Positions 8,290 through 16,467 of a DNA stretch of 64,000 bases are shown here, piece by piece (position 1 is the stretch's first letter; every line of letters starts with the position of its first letter). The notes under the pieces are model-generated. The model saw only the letters and a program-made list of their open reading frames with translations, did no database searches and had not been told where the DNA came from. The translations under genes were made by a program, and so were the position numbers. The DNA lies in NCBI GenBank assembly GCA_020440645.1, contig JAGRNR010000005.1, forward strand, positions 42,653 to 106,652, in the 5' to 3' direction. This DNA is from JAHEFU01 sp020440645 (lineage in GTDB: Bacteria; 4484-113; JAFGCY01).

Positions 8290-9204
8290 GTGGATCTCAA
8301 GCATTTCAAGACCCTCAGGCTCGGTGAGCCGCAACGCCTGACCGGCGGCCTGACTGACCATGAACATCCCGCCGTTTCACCGGACGGCACAATGCTGGCC
8401 TGCTACAGCGGTGACTACGGCCATATTTCGATGATCCTGCTCTCCATCGATGGGCACTTCATCCGCCGCCTGAGCCGCGGCGACGGCAACAACACCCAGG
8501 CCGCCTGGCATCCTGATGGCCGGCACATCGCCTGGCGCCAGCAGGACAGCAGTGCCTCACCATGGCGGATCGTGAAAAGCGATATCCTGCAGGAGCTGGT
8601 GCATGAAGCGCTGCTTGAGGATCAGAAGTTCAATTACAAGCATCCCTGCTTTGATGCCGATGCATCCCGGCTGGCCTACTTCTCTGACGAGGGTACTCCT
8701 GAGACGTACCAGCTGTGGATCATGGACATTGCCAGTGGTGAACGGCGCAAGCTGACGGACGGGCCTGCAGGCCGCAACAACTGCCACCCAGTGTTCAGCC
8801 CGGATGGCAAGCGGCTGGTGTTCCACGTCTATGAGGGCATCGGCGGGGCGGATACCCCGGTTGTCAACCTTTATGAGATCGGCATCGAAAGCGGCGAGAT
8901 CCGCCAGCTGACGGATGACCGGCACCAGGACAAGCACCCGTTCTACATTGACGATGAAGTGATCAGCTTCCACCACCGTGACAACGAAAGCCGCATCCGC
9001 CACATTGAGCTGATGCACCTGCCTTCAGGTGAGCGCCTGAAGCTGACCAACGGGAAGTACAACGACAAGCATCCCTTCCCGTTCCGGGATGCACAGGGCA
9101 GGCTGAACCTCGCCTGGAGCTCCAAGAAGCTGGGCACTGAGCTGCCTGATGAAGAGAAAACCTATGACATCTTCGTCGCGCGGCTGGCTGAAGCGGATGA
9201 CTAG
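8290..9204 (+). CDS. Cytoplasmic TolB/PD40-type beta-propeller protein, 304 aa
   Basis: Six repeats of the WD40-like PD40 type can be counted: HPAVSPDGTMLAC, AAWHPDGRHIAW, HPCFDADASRLAYFS, HPVFSPDGKRLVF, HPFYIDDEVISFHH and HPFPFRDAQGRLNLAW. A six-bladed propeller like that of TolB is therefore likely. There is no signal peptide, unlike TolB itself, so it should act in the cytoplasm. Each blade starts with a conserved His-Pro-like pair, also seen in oligogalacturonide lyase-type and other small-molecule-binding propellers. No catalytic residues can be assigned with confidence. The GTG start immediately follows a -10 element. The gene is divergent from clpP and has its own promoter. Confidence 0.82.
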   Translation: MDLKHFKTLRLGEPQRLTGGLTDHEHPAVSPDGTMLACYSGDYGHISMILLSIDGHFIRRLSRGDGNNTQAAWHPDGRHIAWRQQDSSASPWRIVKSDILQELVHEALLEDQKFNYKHPCFDADASRLAYFSDEGTPETYQLWIMDIASGERRKLTDGPAGRNNCHPVFSPDGKRLVFHVYEGIGGADTPVVNLYEIGIESGEIRQLTDDRHQDKHPFYIDDEVISFHHRDNESRIRHIELMHLPSGERLKLTNGKYNDKHPFPFRDAQGRLNLAWSSKKLGTELPDEEKTYDIFVARLAEADD

Positions 9205-9249
9205 CGCTGGACAACCAGAAATGTGGCCCTGCGAGGTATCACTAAGCAT

Positions 9250-9342
9250 ATGAAGAACTTTCTCAGCCATATGTGACCGTCCTGCTGGCTGCTCCTCGGT
9301 CTGGGGATCTACTGGCTGGTGATGAAGCTGCTTGGCCACTGA
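9250..9342 (+). pseudogene. Possible small membrane protein frame interrupted by TGA
   Basis: From ATG 9250 the frame reads MKNFLSHM, then TGA at 9274-9276, then PSCWLLLGLGIYWLVMKLLGH and a TGA stop. If the internal TGA were TGG, the product would be a natural-looking 30-residue single-span membrane peptide. TGA is a normal stop in this genome (for example the L,D-transpeptidase gene), so recoding is unlikely. A decayed gene, a sequencing error or chance are the alternatives. Confidence 0.25.
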
Positions 9343-9429
9343 ACAACGCTGGGCATAACACTTTGTGCTCTGTTTCACGAAACACGGACTGAACACTGGG
9401 GAGCCCCGGCGGACAGTGTTTAACTACCT

Positions 9430-9435
9430 TATAAT
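9430..9435 (+). promoter_or_regulatory. -10 hexamer TATAAT upstream of the cohesin/dockerin lipoprotein
   Basis: TATAAT ends 30 bases before ATG 9466. The short leader contains GCAGGGG a few bases before the ATG, a usable ribosome binding site. This supports ATG 9466 rather than the upstream TTG at 9439. Confidence 0.6.
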
Positions 9436-9465
9436 CTCTTGTTATCAACTACCGGCAGGGGCCAT

Positions 9466-12400
9466 ATGAACCTGAGACTGACACCGATCATCACCGGCAT
9501 CATCTGCAGCGCAGTGCTGCTTGCATCCTGCGGCGGAGGCCGCGACAGCATGGGCCTGACGGGGGCCGGCAAGCAGGATTTGCCGCTCGCCGAGCCTGCC
9601 GTGCCGGATGCAGTGCTGGACCGCTTCGCCCTTTACCTCAATGATGGCAGCAGGCTGGGGGATGCCACGATTGAAGGCCTGCAGCTGGATCTTTCGGATA
9701 CGGAGGAGGGCAGCACCCTGCGCATTACCGCTGACAACGTGGAATCGTTGCGGGCGATGTACTTCTCGCTCGAATATGATTCCCGCAGCTTCAGCCCGGT
9801 ACGCGCTGATGCATCCGCGGTCCTGCCCGGTGAAGCACTGGAGCTCCCCCTGCTTGCACAGCCCGGTGAATTGCACTATGGCCGCGTGCTGGTGGACCCG
9901 CTGGCGCAGGCTGGCTTCAGTGGCAGCGGTGTGCTGGCTGAGATCAGCTTCGCCAGGCATGCATTTGATCCGGCTGACAACAGCCAGCCGCAGGCAAGGC
10001 TTGTCAGCGTAGCGCCGCCGGCGCAGTCCTTCGAGCTTGTCAGCACCGATGAGCCGGGAATGAACTATTCCCTGATGATCCCTTACCAGCTGCCCGGTGA
10101 CTACGACCAGAACAGCCAGGTGAACCTTGCTGACCTCACGCCATTGGCAGTCCACTTCGGCAAGAAAGCGCCATTTGATATTGGCTCCGTTGAAACTGTC
10201 GTGGATGGCGATGCCAACGGCGAAATCAACATTGCGGACATCTCCGTGATCGGCGCTAATTTCCAGAACACATTCACCGGCCTGTCGGCAATGGCCGGTG
10301 ACCAGGCCGCACTGGACGGCGGGACCGGTACCAGTATCCAGCAGTTCGCGTTCGCGGATGCCGAGGGAGTCAGTAGCGAGGACCGCCTCTGGTTCAGCAC
10401 TGCGTTTGACATTGACAGCATTGCCGGCGCACCGTTGGGCTGGACACTGCTGAGCGGCAGTAACGGGGGCAGCCCGGTTGTTGACAAGCCATCCGATCCG
10501 ATTGCCTTTGAGACGGAGGGCCAGCGGGTGATGTCCCTCAATGCCCAGCTCTTCCCCCTGCAGCCCGCCACAGCTGAGGCAGTCAGCATCTATGTCAATG
10601 CACTGGATGCCGATGCGGCCATCACTGAGGTGCTGGTTGACTTCGGCGACGGCAGTGAGCCTGTGCTGCAGCCGCTGGCGCTGGATGGCAACTACCGCGT
10701 TACAAGCCTGCAGCATGCCTACGACACCGCCGGCGATTACACAGCGAATCTCAGCTTCCGCAGTGGTCCCGCAGCGGAGCCGCGTGCTGCCAAACTGGTG
10801 AAGTCAGTATTCAACCGCAGCTTCACCGTCAGCGTTCACGCACCTTTCAGCGATGCACCGGAAGTCGGGATCACTGCTGAGCCCGTGACTTCCGCTCCGC
10901 TCGGCACACAGGTGGCTTTCAGTGCCGGCCTGCTCAACCCGGGGGGCGGCAGCAGCATTGACAACTATGAATGGGACTTCAACGGCGACGGTGTCTTCGA
11001 TGAGGAGGGCAGCGCTTCCGCCACGGTGTTTGATGCCGCAGCGGCTGACGTTGACCTCGGGCATGTGACGGTGCGCGCCACCTCCGACACCGGTGAGCAG
11101 GCCAGTGCCACACTGGCTTATGCCTACAACACGACCGGATCCAGCACACCGCAGGCGGAGCTGCTGTACGATGGCGCACTGCAGTTCAGTGAGACAAACG
11201 TACAGCTCGGTGGGCTGGGTGGTGTCGTCAACGGGTTCGGTGACAAGCTGGGTGCGCTCAATGCGGACTTCGGCAACTTCCGCAGCCAGTTCAGGGTGAA
11301 GGATCCCGCCGGGATAGAGAGTTTCATTGCCTACGTGCCCGGCACCGAGCAGGACATCCAGCTTGACGGATTGGGTGACTTCCGCATCGACTTCGAGGTG
11401 CTGTTCGCCGGGGCGCTGTTCTGCTCTGACGGCATCACCGTCACGCTCGGCGCGCGCGCGATTGATCTCGATGTGTTCCCGACGGAAACCACCATCAAGG
11501 CTCCGATATCCTTCACCGCCGATCCGGCGGAGCCGGGGCTGATCGACCACTTCGTGTTCGACTTCGGCGATGGCAACCAGGTCAACACCTCGGATACCAC
11601 CGTCTGGCACGAGTACCAGGTCAAGCAGGATTATGATGCGACCGTCACCGCCTACTGGACGGACGACAAGCAGAACACCAGTGCCCCGGTGACCGTCAGC
11701 TGTGGCTTTGAGCGACAGGTTGACCTGCTGGTGGACACCAGCCCGGGACTTGTCAATGTGGAGCTGAACTTCACCGCTGACGTGGAATTCCCCGAGCTGG
11801 TGACTGAGTACATCTACGAATTCGGGGATGGCAATGCGGTTACCACCACGGACACATCAGTGCCGCATACCTATGTCACCGTTGGCAACTACGAGCCCTT
11901 CCTGATCGCCAGCTACTCGGATGGCCCGACCATCCTGTCCGACAAGCTCAACCTTGACGTGCAGGACCCGGGGCAGCTGGTCACCGAGCCGCTGCTGGAA
12001 ATCGTCAGCCAGCAGAATGACTTCCCGCTGCTGGTGGAATTCACGGCCAAGAACACCAAGTTCAAGGTCGGCACCAGCCTGCTGTCCTTCAGCATCAACT
12101 TCGGTGACGGTTCGAGCGTGCAGAACATCACGGACATCAACCAGAGCGTGTACCATGCCTACTACACACCGGGCAGCTTTACCGTCACGCTCACGCTGCG
12201 TGACACCGACTTCGAGCAGAACACCGACGACCTGAACCTCGATGTGACGGACCCCGGCGGCAAGTTCCAGTACAGCGCGATCGGCACCACCGCCAATACC
12301 TTCGAGGTGGCGAAGATCGCCGTTGTCAAGGGCAATGCCGGCCAGGTCGCCTGGTCGGCCCGGGCGGCCGGGGGCAGTGACGGCTTCGCTGTCAAGAACG

Positions 12401-13440
12401 GAGTGAATGACCTATACCATGTGAACTTCGCGGCGACTGCCAACGCTGAAGGCACCGCCTGGAACACTCCGGTGAAGGTCGCCGAGGCCAAGGGCGCGCA
12501 GGACCACCTGAGCGCGGCCAGCATGTCCGGAGTGCCGGCGGTGGCCTACTACCTGTACAGCAGCATTGACAATCCATTCCCGGATGACGGCGACCTGCTC
12601 TACTGCACGAGCACGCAGCTGGATGGCTCCGCCTGGAACACACCGGTCGTTGTCAGCAGCACCGGCGACATCGGCCGCCATCCAACGCTGCTTTCCGTGA
12701 ATGGCCGCCCCGCGATTGCCAGCCGCCTGAGTACAAGTGCAACGGACGGTACAGGCCAGTACATCCGGGCCACGGCCGGGGACGGCAGCACATGGGGAGG
12801 CTTCCAGGACCTCGGACCATCCGGCAATGAAGACTACTTCTCGCTGCTCCTGGTCTTCAACGGCGTGGATGTCGTGCCGGCAGTCGGCATGCAGCTGAAC
12901 ACCGGCGGACAGTTCCGGCTGGGCTTCCAGGCGGCGCAGGACCAGAACGGTGCCACCTGGGTCGGTGGCGACACAGTGCTGTTCGGTTCAAATGACCGGG
13001 CCTTTGGCGTCGACACCATGACGGCGGACGAGCCCTGGATTGCCTTCCAGGACAGCATCGCCGGCCGGATCTACTTCTCTAAAGGCACCGATGCAGCAGG
13101 CAGCAGTTTCACGACCGAGTCAGTGGTGATCGATGCGCCGGACGGCAGCTTCCCCGCCTCATTCTCGCTGGGGCTCAGTGCCAACCGGCCTGCCGTGCTG
13201 GTCAGTGTAAAGGGCGGAACCGACGGGGCACCTGAACCGGTCTACGTCGTCACAGCCAGTGACAACGACGGAGCTACGTGGGGTGCGCCGGAACTGGTGG
13301 GCTGGACATGGCAGCACCACGCGGTGGCCTTCACTGAGAACGAGGACGGGGAACAGCTTATCCTGTTCTACGACCACATGAATGCAATCGGAGGTACTGG
13401 CCTGATCCGCAGCGGCAGCCGCAACGTCCCGGCACCCTAG
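9466..13440 (+). CDS. Giant lipoprotein: cohesin-like, dockerin-like, PKD repeats and seven-repeat propeller, 1324 aa
   Basis: The signal peptide ends in the lipobox LLASC (Cys22), so the protein is lipid-anchored outside the cytoplasm. Residues about 46-172 read as a cohesin-like beta-sandwich (MYFSLEYDSRSFSPV and a later VLAEISF). Residues about 208-268 contain two Ca-binding dockerin type I-like loops, GDYDQNSQVNLADLTPL and GDANGEINIADISVIGANF. About five PKD or PKD-like domains follow to residue 930, marked by FDFGDGNQ, YEFGDGNA and INFGDGSS. The C-terminal 390 residues hold seven spaced repeats (e.g. LLSVNGRPAIASR), indicating a seven-bladed propeller like those at 45.8-57 kb. The role is probably ligand or surface binding; no enzyme motif is seen. 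Start chosen at ATG 9466, because upstream codons precede the signal peptide. Confidence 0.88.
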   Translation: MNLRLTPIITGIICSAVLLASCGGGRDSMGLTGAGKQDLPLAEPAVPDAVLDRFALYLNDGSRLGDATIEGLQLDLSDTEEGSTLRITADNVESLRAMYFSLEYDSRSFSPVRADASAVLPGEALELPLLAQPGELHYGRVLVDPLAQAGFSGSGVLAEISFARHAFDPADNSQPQARLVSVAPPAQSFELVSTDEPGMNYSLMIPYQLPGDYDQNSQVNLADLTPLAVHFGKKAPFDIGSVETVVDGDANGEINIADISVIGANFQNTFTGLSAMAGDQAALDGGTGTSIQQFAFADAEGVSSEDRLWFSTAFDIDSIAGAPLGWTLLSGSNGGSPVVDKPSDPIAFETEGQRVMSLNAQLFPLQPATAEAVSIYVNALDADAAITEVLVDFGDGSEPVLQPLALDGNYRVTSLQHAYDTAGDYTANLSFRSGPAAEPRAAKLVKSVFNRSFTVSVHAPFSDAPEVGITAEPVTSAPLGTQVAFSAGLLNPGGGSSIDNYEWDFNGDGVFDEEGSASATVFDAAAADVDLGHVTVRATSDTGEQASATLAYAYNTTGSSTPQAELLYDGALQFSETNVQLGGLGGVVNGFGDKLGALNADFGNFRSQFRVKDPAGIESFIAYVPGTEQDIQLDGLGDFRIDFEVLFAGALFCSDGITVTLGARAIDLDVFPTETTIKAPISFTADPAEPGLIDHFVFDFGDGNQVNTSDTTVWHEYQVKQDYDATVTAYWTDDKQNTSAPVTVSCGFERQVDLLVDTSPGLVNVELNFTADVEFPELVTEYIYEFGDGNAVTTTDTSVPHTYVTVGNYEPFLIASYSDGPTILSDKLNLDVQDPGQLVTEPLLEIVSQQNDFPLLVEFTAKNTKFKVGTSLLSFSINFGDGSSVQNITDINQSVYHAYYTPGSFTVTLTLRDTDFEQNTDDLNLDVTDPGGKFQYSAIGTTANTFEVAKIAVVKGNAGQVAWSARAAGGSDGFAVKNGVNDLYHVNFAATANAEGTAWNTPVKVAEAKGAQDHLSAASMSGVPAVAYYLYSSIDNPFPDDGDLLYCTSTQLDGSAWNTPVVVSSTGDIGRHPTLLSVNGRPAIASRLSTSATDGTGQYIRATAGDGSTWGGFQDLGPSGNEDYFSLLLVFNGVDVVPAVGMQLNTGGQFRLGFQAAQDQNGATWVGGDTVLFGSNDRAFGVDTMTADEPWIAFQDSIAGRIYFSKGTDAAGSSFTTESVVIDAPDGSFPASFSLGLSANRPAVLVSVKGGTDGAPEPVYVVTASDNDGATWGAPELVGWTWQHHAVAFTENEDGEQLILFYDHMNAIGGTGLIRSGSRNVPAP

Positions 13441-13465
13441 CCGTTGGCAAATCACACGGGAGAGA

Positions 13466-15013
13466 TCAGGACTCGAGCGGTACGCTGGCCAGCCAGCCAA
13501 GGTCTGACTGGTACAGGTCCTTGATCACGCGTACGCCGTAGTAGGCCATTGCCAGGCGCTCGACGCCCAGTCCCCAGGCCAGCACAGGGTACTTCACGCC
13601 GAAGGGCTGGGTCACCTCCGGGCGGAACACGCCGGCGCCGCCCATTTCCATCCAGGTGTCGCCCCACTTGATGTGTACCTCGACGGAGGGCTCCGTGTAG
13701 GGGAAGAAGGCCGGCTTGAGCTTGATGTCCTTTATGCCGAGCCGCTCGTAGAACTTGCCGAGCGTGCCCATCAGCGTCGCCAGGCTGGCGTGTTCATCGA
13801 TGATGATGCCGTCCACCTGGTGGAACTCCGGCAGGTGCGTGTTGTCAACCGTCTCGCGGCGGAACACGCGGCCGATGCTGAACACCTTGTGCGGGGCCTG
13901 CGGGTGGCGGCTGACGGCACGGATGCTGGAGGCGGTCATGTGCGTGCGCAGCACCACCTGGGCGGCACGTTCGGCGCTCCATGTGTAGCGCCAGCCCTTG
14001 CTGCCGGTGTCACCGCCGTCCTCATGCGTGCGGCGGATCCTGTCAACGAGCCCGCTGTCCTCAGGCAGCTCGTAGCTGCGCGGCTGCTTCAGGTAGAAGG
14101 TGTCCTGCATCTCGCGCGCCGGGTGGTCCTGCGGCTGGAACAGGCAGTCGAAATCCCAGAAGGCGGTCTCCGCCATCTCGCAGCCGGCCTCGCTGAAGCC
14201 GAGCTCCAGGTAGGCCAGGCGCACCTTGTCAATCACGCGCATCAGCGGATGGGTCTTGCCCGGGTGCACGCGGTCGGCCCCGAGGCTGACGTCGTAGCGG
14301 CGGAATTCCACATTGCGCCAGCTGCCGTCGGCCAGCATCTCCGGGGTCAGCTCGTTCACCTCGACGAGTTCGCTGACAGCGCCGCTGGCAATGCCCTCCG
14401 CCAGGCGGCGGCCGCCATCAGTCAGTTCAACCGTACGTCGGCTGCGCTCACGCACGTTGACAAGTTCCTTGCGTCCCTTGAGGAAGTCGGCGCCGCGGTT
14501 GTGGCGCTCATCGGATGCTGCGTCCAGCACTAGGCTGCCACCGGCGATCTGGATCGCCACCATCAGCGCCTCGGCGTCACTGGCCGGTGGTTCATGGTCA
14601 CAGTAGTCCGCCAGCAGGCTGAGCGTGCCCCTGTCGAAGGTGGCCCAGCCGTGGTCCACCAGCACCCGCGCATACTTGCCGGGCTGCACGCCATGCTCCT
14701 TCAGGCGGTCATGCTCGCCGAGCTCCTTCATGCCGGCGCTGCCGCCGAGGCTGATCAGCACCTCGGCGATCAGGCGCTCCGGCAGGTGCGCCATGCCATG
14801 CTGGATCTCCTGTCCGAGCTCGCCGAGCGTCACCTCGCGGTAGGGCAGCTCGGTCACGGAGACGAGGCCCTCGCGGGACAGCTCGACGGCGGCTGCGCTG
14901 ATCAGCGCCTGGTCGGTGCCGGCAATCGCGGCCAGGCTCTCGACGCTCGTGTCAGCGGACCCGGTGCCCAGCGCCTTGATCAGCGCATACTGGTGTGGAG
15001 GCAGTTTCTGCAT
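13466..15013 (-). CDS. pheS: Phenylalanyl-tRNA synthetase alpha subunit, archaeal/eukaryotic type
   Basis: PheS, with PheT, charges tRNA-Phe with phenylalanine in the cytoplasm. This 515-residue protein has the long archaeal/cytosolic-eukaryotic layout: N-terminal winged-helix DNA-binding-fold repeats (about 1-210), then the class II catalytic domain. Motif 2 and flanks read AFWDFDCLFQPQDHPAREMQ. Later come VFRRETVDNTHLPEFHQVDG and motif 3, GVFRPEVTQPFGV...VLAWGLGVERLAM. Typical bacterial PheS is about 340 residues, with a coiled-coil N-terminus and motif 3 of the GCGMVHPNV kind. Among bacteria the archaeal form is well known in spirochaetes. pheT is not in the window. The ATG lies 7 bases behind a perfect TATAAT. 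Confidence 0.93.
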   Translation of the reverse strand: MQKLPPHQYALIKALGTGSADTSVESLAAIAGTDQALISAAAVELSREGLVSVTELPYREVTLGELGQEIQHGMAHLPERLIAEVLISLGGSAGMKELGEHDRLKEHGVQPGKYARVLVDHGWATFDRGTLSLLADYCDHEPPASDAEALMVAIQIAGGSLVLDAASDERHNRGADFLKGRKELVNVRERSRRTVELTDGGRRLAEGIASGAVSELVEVNELTPEMLADGSWRNVEFRRYDVSLGADRVHPGKTHPLMRVIDKVRLAYLELGFSEAGCEMAETAFWDFDCLFQPQDHPAREMQDTFYLKQPRSYELPEDSGLVDRIRRTHEDGGDTGSKGWRYTWSAERAAQVVLRTHMTASSIRAVSRHPQAPHKVFSIGRVFRRETVDNTHLPEFHQVDGIIIDEHASLATLMGTLGKFYERLGIKDIKLKPAFFPYTEPSVEVHIKWGDTWMEMGGAGVFRPEVTQPFGVKYPVLAWGLGVERLAMAYYGVRVIKDLYQSDLGWLASVPLES

Positions 15014-15020
15014 CGGGCAG

Positions 15021-15026
15021 ATTATA
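15021..15026 (-). promoter_or_regulatory. -10 hexamer of leaderless-type pheS
   Basis: On the minus strand a perfect TATAAT ends 7 bases before the pheS ATG at 15013. There is no Shine-Dalgarno in the gap. Confidence 0.6.
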
Positions 15027-15057
15027 TCGGCTGTACCTGCAGAGGGAAGGCGGTGGG

Positions 15058-16353
15058 TTAGAGGCCGGGTACCGAGACCTTGATGATTCGCTCCCGGCTT
15101 TGCCGGCGTCCATCCTCGTCATTTTCAGGGCCATATTGCACTTCACTGGCCACCAGTCCCCCGGGTAGGTGTTCGATTGAACTGGCAAAGGTGCCTCCAA
15201 TATTGTCAGGCATCCGCTGTTCAGTGACAGTTCCGTCTGGATGTAGGACAAGCAGGCGCATACGGGACAGGAAGAACAATGAGGCAATCATTCCCGGGCG
15301 CTTTGCAGTGTAATGGAGGAAATCGGACTGCTCAAGTCTGTCATCCACCCATAAACCCATGCCACTTGTATAGCGATACTCGCCGACAATGTATCCTTGG
15401 CCATCAGGGGAAATGTACTGCAGGCTGCCGGAAATAAAGCGCTCGGGCAGTTGCCACTGGTTCATTGCTGAGCGCTGGCCATCAAGAATCTGGACTTCAA
15501 CAGGCTTTGTGTTCCTTATCCTTGATCCGCAGTAGTCTCCCCATTGCTGGAAAACACCCATACCGGTCAGGGGCCTGGTGAAGAGCACTTCTCCATTGCC
15601 ATCAAACGCGAATAACTGATTACTAAAGGGATCAGCACCAACAAAGTTGCCGTTGTCAAGGACGTTGATGTTGACGAAGAAAGCATTGAGTGGCTTTCCC
15701 TCGAAACTGATCGGCTTGAGGGTGTCGCCTTCAGACCAGAGAATTGAGGGTAGATTCGGATCGGTGACTCCCTTCGTGTCCATGCAGAGAAGGACAATGC
15801 CGTTGTCATTGATGGCGGTGGCCCCCGGGAGACCGAGGTTGGGATTGGTAGCCATCCGGTGCTCTATTCCAAAGTCACTGTTCAGAACAACACAGTGCGA
15901 AGCAGTTGGAACGACCAGGTAATTGCCTGAAGGCGAGATTGAGAACTGGCAATACCGATGCAGGACATGCTGCGGATCAAGCTCCAGTTCAGTCGCCCGC
16001 TCGCCAGTGGCAGCGTCCATCAGGGTGAGGTTGCCAGCCCTGTCAAACAGCACAACGCCGTAGTTCCTGTCTGCCTGGAACAGCCAGCGTGTCTGGAAGG
16101 GGTAGTCCGAATTGTGCCAGACCTGCCTTCCCTCAGGATCCAGCAGTCCGATGCCGGTGGCATCCCACACTACGATCCCCAGTTCGCCGGCACTGCGGAA
16201 CATACCGGCATCCCTGCCGTCCTGCCACTGCGCCTTCCATGCAACACGGGCAACCGGCTCCGCCCCGGAAATGACAACAGGCAACCCCAATAGCCAAAAC
16301 GCAATGAAAGCCAGGATGGCTTGGACCGGCCTGCGGGAACTGGGCTGCTTCAC
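15058..16353 (-). CDS. Exported PQQ-like beta-propeller protein, 431 aa
   Basis: The N-terminus is a signal peptide or membrane anchor (QAILAFIAFWLLGLPVVISGAEP, about residues 11-33). The rest is a repetitive beta-protein with units such as GIGLLDPEGRQVWHN, GNLTLMDAATGE, NQLFAFDGNGEVLF and LLVLHPDGTVTEQ. These resemble quinoprotein/PQQ-type propeller blades (DxxG-x-W). No cofactor or catalytic residues can be identified. The start is GTG at 16353, 6 bases after a TAGACT hexamer on the minus strand. The gene ends 44 bases upstream of pheS on the same strand. A related membrane-anchored protein is encoded at 22304-23665. Confidence 0.8.
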   Translation of the reverse strand: MKQPSSRRPVQAILAFIAFWLLGLPVVISGAEPVARVAWKAQWQDGRDAGMFRSAGELGIVVWDATGIGLLDPEGRQVWHNSDYPFQTRWLFQADRNYGVVLFDRAGNLTLMDAATGERATELELDPQHVLHRYCQFSISPSGNYLVVPTASHCVVLNSDFGIEHRMATNPNLGLPGATAINDNGIVLLCMDTKGVTDPNLPSILWSEGDTLKPISFEGKPLNAFFVNINVLDNGNFVGADPFSNQLFAFDGNGEVLFTRPLTGMGVFQQWGDYCGSRIRNTKPVEVQILDGQRSAMNQWQLPERFISGSLQYISPDGQGYIVGEYRYTSGMGLWVDDRLEQSDFLHYTAKRPGMIASLFFLSRMRLLVLHPDGTVTEQRMPDNIGGTFASSIEHLPGGLVASEVQYGPENDEDGRRQSRERIIKVSVPGL

Positions 16354-16359
16354 AGGTCA

Positions 16360-16365
16360 AGTCTA
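16360..16365 (-). promoter_or_regulatory. -10 hexamer of leaderless-type propeller gene
   Basis: TAGACT on the minus strand ends 6 bases before the GTG start at 16353. It is a weaker match than the other promoters. Confidence 0.35.
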
Positions 16366-16383
16366 GCATCGCAGTGCATGGAC

Positions 16384-16412
16384 AAAAAAAGGGGCTCCCC
16401 ATGGGGAGCCCC
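16384..16412 (-). terminator. Rho-independent terminator of the 16468-17709 gene
   Basis: GGGGCTCCCC and GGGGAGCCCC (16391-16412) form a 10-base-pair stem around AT, followed on the minus strand by seven T (16384-16390). It lies between two minus-strand genes and separates their transcription. Confidence 0.92.
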
Positions 16413-16467
16413 CTGCTGATGGCAGTTCTAGCTGGCCGTGCCAAGCTTGCAGCTTGGCCTCCATATC

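Noticed and set aside
9274..9276. TGA recoding (alternative genetic code or selenocysteine)
   Set aside because: Several clear genes in the window end in TGA, and no recoding element is visible. One interrupted 30-codon frame is not evidence.
10090..10270. Cellulosome locus based on dockerin-like modules
   Set aside because: No glycoside hydrolase or multi-cohesin scaffoldin is present; the modules are inside lipoproteins with PKD and propeller domains.
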